A stretch of DNA of 47,612 bases from Planctomycetota bacterium (GTDB lineage: Bacteria > Planctomycetota > PLA2 > JAEUHO01). The notes under the pieces were generated by a model. That model was not told where the DNA came from. It saw nothing but the letters and a program-made list of their open reading frames with translations, and did not search any database. The translations under genes and the position numbers were made by a program. This document shows, one piece after another, positions 24,563 through 31,278 of the stretch (the first letter of the stretch is position 1; every line of letters begins with the position of its first letter). The stretch spans positions 1 through 47,612 of the forward strand of contig JANQJW010000064.1 of assembly GCA_028281445.1 (NCBI GenBank). The letters run 5' to 3'.

Positions 24563-26578
24563 GTGAGGGACAGGCGACATCGCATCCCGTTGCTGCTCGC
24601 GATCCTGGTGATGACCGGTGCCCTGATCAGCTTCCTGCGGAGAGAGGGCGAAGCACCCGCGGAGACGAGCCTGTTGGAGGCGTCTTCGGGCGAGGGGTCC
24701 TCGCCGACGCGTACGACCGATCCACGGCCGTCCGCCGCCGCTGTGCGTGCAGGTTCCGAGCGGAGGCGGAGGCCGGCGCTGCGGCTCGCGTGGAAACCGG
24801 GAAGACTGGAGGGCACGAGGTTCCAGCAGCGACTCCAGTACGGGAACCAACTGCTGCGCGTGCGGACCGAGTTGGCCGCAGGCGAGCTCAACGTGCCCAG
24901 CGCGTTCTGGCTCACGCGGCGCAACGACTTCGGACTCCTACTCCTCGAGAGACTCATCCCCGATCTTCGCGCATTCGCTGACAGGAAGGAGCCTCCCAGC
25001 AAGGAGGCCCTGACCGCGTTCCTGGTCCAGGCGACGAAGCCGGCGCGTGACCGGTCGGCGTTCACGCTTCACGGCACGCGCGCGCAGATTCGAGAGTACG
25101 GCGAGACGTGCCTCGTGCGGGTCTGGACGCTCCAGGGAGCCAAGTTCCCGGCCTATCTCATCGGCGACGCAGAAGCCGTCGTCCACAAGCTTGATGCCCT
25201 GGCCGGCAAGCGCTGCGAGGACGGCTACGACGTACTCGCTACACCGCAATGCGGGCTCGACGTGTTTCCGAACATGCGCAAACCGTCCCGCGCGATCGGG
25301 GTCTACTACCACTTCGACAAGCTCTGTGTCATCGGCACGGACCACGACGAGCACCGCCTGCAGACCCTTCTCAATCACGAAGTGTTGCATGCGTGGCGCT
25401 ACAACGCCTACGGGGAGTCGTGGGCTACGCGCTTCGTGACCGAGGGCATGGCGTCGTACTTCGCGCACATACGCAAGGGCGACGAGGGGCTCCAGGTGCC
25501 GCGCCGACGCCTGCGTCACAACATGGCGATGCTATTGGAGCTGGTCGAGCGGCTCGAGGGGGCCGGGGCCGACTTCCGGAAGTTCTCGCTCGCCACGCTG
25601 GTCGATGCGCAGCCGCACCAGTTCTATTCCCTCGGGTGGCTGGGGTACGGCATCGCCCAGGCTTGTTTCGCCTACGTGCCGTTCCAGTACGTCGAGGAGG
25701 CGTTCCGAACCGGCCAGGCAGGTACGCTCATGCATCTCTTCCGCAAGATCACCTGGCACGACCTCCTTGCCTGGATCCGCGAGACCGCCCGTGAGGGCAA
25801 GGCGGAGAGCGGCTGGTTCGTGACCGACGACGAAGAGGGCGGACTGGTGTGGGACGACGGCGCGTCTGTCGTGCTTCGCGGTGCGCTGATCAAGAAGCTC
25901 TTCGGTCCCTTGGATGTGCTCGACTACGAGGACGCCCTGCGGCGTCAGCGCGGCGTCCACCCGTTTCGCACCGCGGGCCGGGTGAGGATCGTGGCGTCCG
26001 TGCTGCAGTCCGAGGAGACACATGCGATCCGCGTCCTTGTGGACCGCTCGACCGCGCTCGACGCCGGCGTACGTGTTCGCGACGACAGTCCGCTCGGGAG
26101 CTGGTCCGGGGGGGTCGAGCAGGCGCGAGACATCGTCGCCCACGTAGTGACGGCCACGAGGGACCGGGAGCCCCCGCCCACACTTCACTTGATCGGCGTC
26201 GGGAAGAAGGCCGAGCGAATCGAGGCGCTGGGCGCGCTGTACGCGGACGCACTGGTGAAACACCTCGCCGCGCACGCCGAGCGCGCCCACGAGCACTGGA
26301 TTGTGTGCATCGGGGCGACCGACGCGCGCCTCCATGAAGGCCAGTCGAGTCAAGTCAGCGCCCGGACCGAGGCGGGGCGACGCACGGCGCTCCACAAGAG
26401 GAAGGTCTACCTCTTCATGTCGATGTTGCTCTCCGCGAAGGTCGCGCCGCGTTCCGTGCTCGTCTTGGACTTGTCGAACGGCGCCGGAGAGGCCCTCGCG
26501 GTTGCCGAGGCGCTCGACCGCATCGCGCCTGAGCGCCTACAGGTCGCCTACTGGAACCCGCAACAACCGCTGCGCTAG
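24563..26578 (+). CDS. membrane-anchored gluzincin-type metallopeptidase with an unknown C-terminal domain
   Basis: 671 residues. One N-terminal hydrophobic helix (about 9-24) after a basic start, acting as a signal anchor or signal peptide, then a low-complexity linker. The peptidase region carries HEVLH (272-276) and the third zinc ligand in TEGMASYF (E294), 18 residues on, as in gluzincins; the arrangement resembles DUF1570-type secreted peptidases. From about residue 430 a second domain of about 240 residues has alternating beta/alpha segments (VRIVASVLQ, LHLIGVGKK, HWIVCIGATDA, SVLVLDLSNGAGEAL) that I do not recognise. The start is GTG behind a TACGAT box. It is convergent with the hydrolase gene across palindromic element copy 2. 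Substrate is unknown; action outside the cytoplasm is inferred. Confidence 0.72.
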   Translation: MRDRRHRIPLLLAILVMTGALISFLRREGEAPAETSLLEASSGEGSSPTRTTDPRPSAAAVRAGSERRRRPALRLAWKPGRLEGTRFQQRLQYGNQLLRVRTELAAGELNVPSAFWLTRRNDFGLLLLERLIPDLRAFADRKEPPSKEALTAFLVQATKPARDRSAFTLHGTRAQIREYGETCLVRVWTLQGAKFPAYLIGDAEAVVHKLDALAGKRCEDGYDVLATPQCGLDVFPNMRKPSRAIGVYYHFDKLCVIGTDHDEHRLQTLLNHEVLHAWRYNAYGESWATRFVTEGMASYFAHIRKGDEGLQVPRRRLRHNMAMLLELVERLEGAGADFRKFSLATLVDAQPHQFYSLGWLGYGIAQACFAYVPFQYVEEAFRTGQAGTLMHLFRKITWHDLLAWIRETAREGKAESGWFVTDDEEGGLVWDDGASVVLRGALIKKLFGPLDVLDYEDALRRQRGVHPFRTAGRVRIVASVLQSEETHAIRVLVDRSTALDAGVRVRDDSPLGSWSGGVEQARDIVAHVVTATRDREPPPTLHLIGVGKKAERIEALGALYADALVKHLAAHAERAHEHWIVCIGATDARLHEGQSSQVSARTEAGRRTALHKRKVYLFMSMLLSAKVAPRSVLVLDLSNGAGEALAVAEALDRIAPERLQVAYWNPQQPLR

Positions 26579-26590
26579 ATCTGCTTGAGC

Positions 26591-26621
26591 CGCGGAGGGG
26601 CACAAGGCCCCTCCCTACAGC
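26591..26621. repeat. palindromic intergenic element, copy 2
   Basis: 31 bases, one mismatch to 7853-7883. The stem is GGAGGGGC, loop ACAAG, GCCCCTCC, then CTACAG. It covers the gap between the convergent genes, and read on the minus strand its CTGTAG supplies the TAG stop (26615-26617) of the hydrolase, so the element forms the end of that gene. Confidence 0.75.
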
Positions 26622-27340
26622 AACCGGCGTAGCGCCGCATCCACGGCGGGTTCGAACGAGGCATGGTCAAGCGCGCCGGCCCCGGTACTCCGGCTGAAGA
26701 AGTGGTTGAGGCCCGGCAGGACGGTCAGCACCGCGTGCTCCGGCAGGTTTGCGCGCAGCTCCGCGTGCGGCGCGACGACGTCGCCATCGCCCACGAGCAC
26801 CTCCGTGGGAAACGGGAGCCCGCGCAGGTTGGCGAGAACGTGCGGGTCCAGCGCGGCCTCCGTCAGCGGACGTCCAAGCAGCAGATTCCCGAAGTCGCGT
26901 CGCGTCTTGGGTACCCGCGTAGCCGGTGCGAAGAGAAGCGTCCCGGCGAAATCCGGACAGCGCTCGGGGTCGAGTTGCGGCAGCGCCGCGAGCGTGCGGC
27001 TTCCATAGGAGAAGCCGCTGCCGTAGAGCGGGCCGTCGCCGTAGCGCCGGCTCGCGTCCTTCGCCGCCACGCGCCAGTCGTCGAGATGGCCCTGCCAGTC
27101 CTTGCGATCGCCCTCGCTCTGGCCGACACCGCGGAAGTCGAAGCGTAGCGCCGACAAGCCCGCGGCCGCGGCACGCTCGCATGCGCTGACGACGACGGGA
27201 TGGTCCATGTTGCCGCCGTGCGCCGGGTGGGGGTGGGTGACCACGATGCAGCCGCGCGGCTCGCCTTCCGCCTCGTGCCAGCGCGCGTCGATGCGATGGA
27301 TCCCCGAGAGAAACGAGACGGAGCGGACGGCTTCGGTCAT
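26615..27340 (-). CDS. alpha/beta hydrolase, COG2945-like
   Basis: 241 residues. Landmarks of this small hydrolase group are HPHPAHGGNMDHPVV (36-50), RFDFRGVGQSEG, and the nucleophile elbow GFSYG with S111; the likely acid and base are D187 (GDGDVVAP) and H213 (GLNHFF). Such proteins are cytosolic serine hydrolases of unknown natural substrate. The ATG follows a TAGCGT box by six bases with no Shine-Dalgarno, although the gene begins only 21 bases after parA, so it may have its own leaderless transcript. The last codons and stop are formed by the palindromic element. Confidence 0.82.
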   Translation of the reverse strand: MTEAVRSVSFLSGIHRIDARWHEAEGEPRGCIVVTHPHPAHGGNMDHPVVVSACERAAAAGLSALRFDFRGVGQSEGDRKDWQGHLDDWRVAAKDASRRYGDGPLYGSGFSYGSRTLAALPQLDPERCPDFAGTLLFAPATRVPKTRRDFGNLLLGRPLTEAALDPHVLANLRGLPFPTEVLVGDGDVVAPHAELRANLPEHAVLTVLPGLNHFFSRSTGAGALDHASFEPAVDAALRRLL

Positions 27341-27346
27341 GGCGGA

Positions 27347-27352
27347 ACGCTA
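27347..27352 (-). promoter_or_regulatory. -10 box TAGCGT, leaderless spacing
   Basis: On the minus strand TAGCGT ends six bases before the ATG at 27340, inside the 21-base gap after parA. Confidence 0.45.
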
Positions 27353-27361
27353 CACGCGAAG

Positions 27362-28327
27362 CTAGGCGCGGGCGTCTCCGTTCGAACCGTTCTCTTCGAC
27401 GGATGAAACCGCGGCCGGCAGCGACTCGGGCGCGCCATTGCCCGGCGCGCCATTGCTAGACGCCTGCGCGGCCTCTCGCGGTTCCTCGTTCGGCTCCGGC
27501 GTCGAGCGTGACGGCGGCGGCGTCTCCGGCACCTGCTCCTTCGCGGACTCTCCGGCAGCCGGTCCCTCGACGGACACACGCGAGTGGACCTCGCCGGCGA
27601 GCGCGCGGTAGTCCGCCGCGCCGGCCGACTCGGGGTCGTAGGCCAGGATGTGCTCGCCGTGGCTGGGTGCCTCCGCGAGCCGCACGTTCTGGCGGATGCG
27701 CGTCTCGAAGACCGCGTCGCCGTAGTGACGCCGGATCTCGTCGATCACCTCGCGGGAGAGGCGCGTCACCGGGTTGACCAGGGTGAGCAACACGCCGAGG
27801 ATGCGGAGGTCGTGGTTGATGTGCTGCTGCACCATGTTGAGGACCTGGTCGATCTGGCTCAGACCTCGGAGCGCGAAGTACTCGGTCTGCACCGTCACGA
27901 TGACCTCGGTGGCCGTCGCCATGGCGTTGACCGAAAGCAGGCCGAGGCTCGGCGGGCAGTCGATCAGGATCCACTCGTACGTGTCCGCCGGCAGGGCCTC
28001 GATCGCGCGCTTGAGGCGCATCTCGCGTGCGATCTCGGTGGCCAGCTCCTGCTCGGCGCCCGCGAGGTCCTCGTGGGCCGGCAGGACGAAGAGGCCTTCG
28101 GTCGACGTCGGGCGCACCGACTCGGCGATCGCGGCGCCCTCGGTCAGGACCTCGTAGATCCCGGCGCCGGTGGTCTCGACTCCGAGGTGGTCGGAGAGGT
28201 TGCACTGGGGATCGGAGTCGATGAGGAGGACGCGCTGTCCCCCTTCCGCAAGCGCGGCACCGAGGTTGACGGCGGTGGTGGTCTTGCCCACGCCGCCCTT
28301 CTGATTGAGGATCGCGACGATTCTCAC
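27362..28327 (-). CDS. ParA/Soj-type chromosome-partitioning ATPase
   Basis: 321 residues. Deviant Walker A KGGVGKTT (10-17), the LLIDSDPQCNLS strand and LIDCPPSLGLLSVNA Walker B region identify a ParA/Soj ATPase, which binds DNA non-specifically in the ATP form and moves ParB-bound centromeres or other cargo. The ATPase domain ends near residue 245; an added tail of about 70 residues is Pro/Glu/Ser/Asn-rich and looks disordered. No parB, gidA/gidB or parS-like cluster is nearby, so it is either a separated chromosomal parA or an orphan that positions another cargo. Start is GTG seven bases behind TAGCCT; no Shine-Dalgarno. Confidence 0.87.
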   Translation of the reverse strand: MRIVAILNQKGGVGKTTTAVNLGAALAEGGQRVLLIDSDPQCNLSDHLGVETTGAGIYEVLTEGAAIAESVRPTSTEGLFVLPAHEDLAGAEQELATEIAREMRLKRAIEALPADTYEWILIDCPPSLGLLSVNAMATATEVIVTVQTEYFALRGLSQIDQVLNMVQQHINHDLRILGVLLTLVNPVTRLSREVIDEIRRHYGDAVFETRIRQNVRLAEAPSHGEHILAYDPESAGAADYRALAGEVHSRVSVEGPAAGESAKEQVPETPPPSRSTPEPNEEPREAAQASSNGAPGNGAPESLPAAVSSVEENGSNGDARA

Positions 28328-28334
28328 GCTCTAG

Positions 28335-28340
28335 AGGCTA
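28335..28340 (-). promoter_or_regulatory. -10 box TAGCCT of parA, leaderless spacing
   Basis: On the minus strand TAGCCT ends seven bases before the GTG at 28327. Its first base is the last base of the duplicated truD end (28340-28367), so the promoter sits directly at the repeat edge. Confidence 0.45.
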
Positions 28341-28367
28341 CTCCCGGATCCGGACGGCGCTCGCACT
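28340..28367 (-). repeat. 28-base copy of the truD 3' end
   Basis: Matches 28543-28570 at 25 of 28 positions, same orientation, 203 bases apart. On the minus strand the copy reads SASAVRIRE then stop; true truD reads SASAVRMRE then stop. The DNA between the copies (28371-28540) has no gene; it holds an imperfect hairpin at about 28429-28472 (GTGGC-CCG-GCCAC core, outer CATCCG/CGGATG). Confidence 0.7.
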
Positions 28368-28540
28368 GAGGTGGCCCCGTTTCGCCTCCATTGCGTCTGG
28401 GCGGCCCACTGGATGCTCGGCGGCGCTTCGCCATCCGCTCCTCGAGTGGCCCGGCCACGAGTCGTCCCGGATGGCTTTGCGGCGTCTTCGCCCCAGCGAG
28501 CCGATGCCCCAGGCCCGCTCCTGGAAGCGGAGACAGCACG

Positions 28541-29821
28541 TCACTCGCGCATGCGGACGGCGCTCGCACTCGCCAGCGCCTCGGCCTCGGAAGCGGGCAT
28601 CAGGTGGTCCAGGACGACCGTTGCGAAGGCGCCGGGAGGAAGTACGAACCGGGCGACGACAGCGCCGTCCGGCTCGGCCTCCAGCGAGGCCTCCTGCACC
28701 GGGATGCGCAGCGGGCGCCGGAGACCGCGCGAACGGCAGTGCGAGGCGCGGAAGGACTCCGGGTCCACATCGTTCTCGTCCATCACGCGCTGCTCCATCC
28801 GGCCCGGGGCGCCCCCCGCGGGCTTGGAGTCGTAGCCCAGCAACGGACCGGTGGGCGAGGCCACCCTGGCCGCGGAGCGCGCCGCCTCGGCGGCGGCGTC
28901 GCGTACCGAATACATGGCGCCGCTGTCGTGCAGCCAGGCCACGTCGCCCTCCAGCAACGTGCCGAAGGTGCCGTCTCGCACGCGCTGATCCAGCACGCGG
29001 TTGAACAGGTAGGACTGCCACGCCGAGAGCCAGATGCGTCGTGGTCCCGGGCCGAGAGCCTCGAACGCGTCCCGCGGGGAGCCGCCGCGCGCCAACACGC
29101 CGGCCGCCTTCTTCTCGCTGCGGTGCTTGATGGGGAACAACTCGTGCGCGGCCGCGAGATCACCCGCGTCGTAGGCCTGGCGGGCCTCGACGATCTTCGG
29201 GTTCATCTCGACCGCACGCGGGCGGCCGAGGAGGTTGTCGACGAAGCTCCTCCAGTCTTCGTGGACCATGGCCCGGCCAAGCAGGTGTCCGTCCTGGCGC
29301 GTGCCGAAGCGCTGCGAGCCGTAGGCGTTGGGTACGCCGCGCGCCACCAGGTACTCGAGTGCTTCGCGTGCTGCGTCGAGCCGCTCGAGGTTCGGCTCCC
29401 GAATGCGGATCGTGAAGCGGTTGCCCTGCAGGTACCCGATCTTCAGCGGTTTTTCGTTGCGCGCCGCCGCGAGCACGCGAAAGCGGCGATGATGGACGGC
29501 GAGCACTCTCTCCGGCGAGACCTTCGGGAGCGACACGTACTGCCGGGCGACGGCGCGCGAGTCCTTGAGGCCGGCGTAGCCGATGACGCGCTCGCTGACC
29601 TTGACGGCCTTGCTCAGGAAGAGCAGCAGATCGAACGTGGACGACGAGCGCTTCTCGACGTGGGCGATCGTGTGGTCGCCGCGGCCAGACGGGCGCACGA
29701 GCGGGATCTCCTCGACGAGGAAGTCGTCGGGTACCTCACGGATGCGGCCGCCCAGTCCTGCGCGCAGTCCGTTGGCAGACGCGACGGCAGCGGGGTGTTC
29801 GAGCAGGTCGGGCGTGTTCAC
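28541..29821 (-). CDS. truD: tRNA pseudouridine(13) synthase TruD
   Basis: 426 residues. Converts U13 of tRNAs to pseudouridine in the cytosol. Near the N-terminus are VPDDFLVEEIP and IAHVEKRSSSTFD; the catalytic aspartate is D87 in GYAGLKDSRAVARQYVS (the family's KD motif). NRFTIRIRE, PNAYGSQRFG and SAWQSYLFN are further TruD signatures, and the insertion domain (TRUD domain) is present. The GTG at 29821 is preferred to the TTG one codon earlier because a TAGGCT box lies exactly 7 bases before it. The last nine codons are duplicated downstream in front of parA. Confidence 0.93.
   Translation of the reverse strand: MNTPDLLEHPAAVASANGLRAGLGGRIREVPDDFLVEEIPLVRPSGRGDHTIAHVEKRSSSTFDLLLFLSKAVKVSERVIGYAGLKDSRAVARQYVSLPKVSPERVLAVHHRRFRVLAAARNEKPLKIGYLQGNRFTIRIREPNLERLDAAREALEYLVARGVPNAYGSQRFGTRQDGHLLGRAMVHEDWRSFVDNLLGRPRAVEMNPKIVEARQAYDAGDLAAAHELFPIKHRSEKKAAGVLARGGSPRDAFEALGPGPRRIWLSAWQSYLFNRVLDQRVRDGTFGTLLEGDVAWLHDSGAMYSVRDAAAEAARSAARVASPTGPLLGYDSKPAGGAPGRMEQRVMDENDVDPESFRASHCRSRGLRRPLRIPVQEASLEAEPDGAVVARFVLPPGAFATVVLDHLMPASEAEALASASAVRMRE
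28543..28570 (-). repeat. 28-base direct repeat, original copy inside truD
   Basis: Encodes the C-terminal SASAVRMRE of TruD; partner of 28340-28367. Confidence 0.7.
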
Positions 29822-29828
29822 CAAGGCG

Positions 29829-29834
29829 AGCCTA
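29829..29834 (-). promoter_or_regulatory. -10 box TAGGCT of truD, leaderless spacing
   Basis: On the minus strand TAGGCT ends seven bases before the truD GTG, within the 25-base gap after the upstream gene. Confidence 0.45.
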
Positions 29835-29846
29835 GCGGGGCGTCAC

Positions 29847-31226
29847 CTACTTTTTCGGGAACTTCACGCCGAACTCCCACGACTCGAGCATCTCGCGAAT
29901 CGAGGCACCCCACTTGAGATAGGCCTTGTTGTAGATGGTCACGATCAGGCGGTAGCTGTGTTCGCGGTTGCGCCACGCGAAACGCCAGAGCGTCTCCTGG
30001 CCCGGGTAGCGCGGCCGCTTGCCTTCGAGGCAACCGCGCATGGCTTCCGACGCCTTGCCCTTCTTCCCGATCTTGCCCTTCACCTTCTCGATGAAGCCCA
30101 TCTTGCGCGCCTCGGACGGCGTGATCTCGACGGGGCGCTTCTTCCTTCCTGTGATGACGCCCTTGCGCTTCTTCTCTTCCTCCATGTACGGCAGCGTGAG
30201 GAACGTGCCGTTCTTGGTCTTGCGGGGCCATTTCCACGTGTGGATGTCGCCCTTGGGGTGGTTCGTCGTGAAGTTGTTCCACCAGTGCTTCGACATCCAG
30301 CTCGAGAGATCCGGGGGCGGCGCCTGCACGCCGTCGATGAGGCGGCTGTTGGGAATCGCGTAGAAGTAGATGGCGTAGCCGCCGCCGGCGTCCGTGTCGC
30401 CGAACCGAAGAACCATGTCGTTCTTCTTGTCGTCCTCGCTCACCTCTTCGGCCTTGAGCTTCGCCGGCTTCGTCACGCGCCAGCGCTGATTGCGATCCTC
30501 GAAGACCTCGACCTTGCCCTCGGGCTCTTTGGGCTCGCCCGGCTTCGGTTCGCCGCCGCCATTGGCCGGCGGCCTGTCCGGGCGCTTGGCCTTCTCCTTC
30601 GTGCTGATGAGCTCGAGGCAGTTGCCTTCCATGTAGTCGAGGTCTACGCTGATACCCTCCTCGTCGAACTCCGTAGGGAAGGCGTACATGCGGACGAGGT
30701 ACATCTTGCCCTTCGCCATCGTGACAAGCAGCACGCCCGTGGCCTTCTGCTTCTTGCCGCGCAGGTTGGGAGCCTCGCCCTCGGTGCGGAGGATGATCGC
30801 CGGGTGCTCCTTGAGGTCGCCGGAGACGACGGAGTAGGTCTCCTGTTCGATGCCCCCTTCCGATCCGGCGAATCGCTTCGTGAGGAACTCGCGGACACTG
30901 CTGTCCTCGGCGAGCTGCTCGAGCGTCACGTTCTTGGGCGCATCCTTCCATACGAGGTGCAGCAGGCCGCCCTGCCCGTCGCCCGGCTTGCCGTTCTTGA
31001 GCTTCGTGAGCTCGCGGCGGGCGCCCTTGATGATGCCGGCCTTGGCATAGTCCGGATGGAAGGGCAGCCACTCCCAGGGGGCGGGTGCATCCGGAATCAC
31101 GAGCACCACGTTGTGGGACTCGCTCTCCCACTCCTTGGCCGCCGCGGTCGAGGGCGCGCCGAGGCACACCGCCAACACGAGCAGCGGGACGAAAACCAGG
31201 AACGCAGAAGCGCGCCGTTGAGACAT
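29847..31226 (-). CDS. secreted lysine-rich protein with two PsbP-like domains
   Basis: 459 residues. Signal peptide (core FLVFVPLLVLAVCLG, cleavage near TAAAK). Two beta/alpha segments follow (about 30-210 and 235-455) separated by a short Pro/Gly/Glu linker; each starts with a strand-turn resembling PsbP/DUF1795-like secreted domains (NVVLVIPDAPAPWEW, QRWRVTKPAKL) and closes with a hydrophobic strand. The protein is rich in Lys and Trp; no catalytic motif is seen. The ATG is preceded by GAGG seven bases upstream. It follows the next gene upstream by 52 bases and may be co-transcribed with it. Function unknown; periplasmic or extracellular location is inferred. Confidence 0.7.
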   Translation of the reverse strand: MSQRRASAFLVFVPLLVLAVCLGAPSTAAAKEWESESHNVVLVIPDAPAPWEWLPFHPDYAKAGIIKGARRELTKLKNGKPGDGQGGLLHLVWKDAPKNVTLEQLAEDSSVREFLTKRFAGSEGGIEQETYSVVSGDLKEHPAIILRTEGEAPNLRGKKQKATGVLLVTMAKGKMYLVRMYAFPTEFDEEGISVDLDYMEGNCLELISTKEKAKRPDRPPANGGGEPKPGEPKEPEGKVEVFEDRNQRWRVTKPAKLKAEEVSEDDKKNDMVLRFGDTDAGGGYAIYFYAIPNSRLIDGVQAPPPDLSSWMSKHWWNNFTTNHPKGDIHTWKWPRKTKNGTFLTLPYMEEEKKRKGVITGRKKRPVEITPSEARKMGFIEKVKGKIGKKGKASEAMRGCLEGKRPRYPGQETLWRFAWRNREHSYRLIVTIYNKAYLKWGASIREMLESWEFGVKFPKK

Positions 31227-31278
31227 GACTACCTCACTGCATGCGACCTCGGAGGCGTCGAATCGCCGGCCGTGTCGC

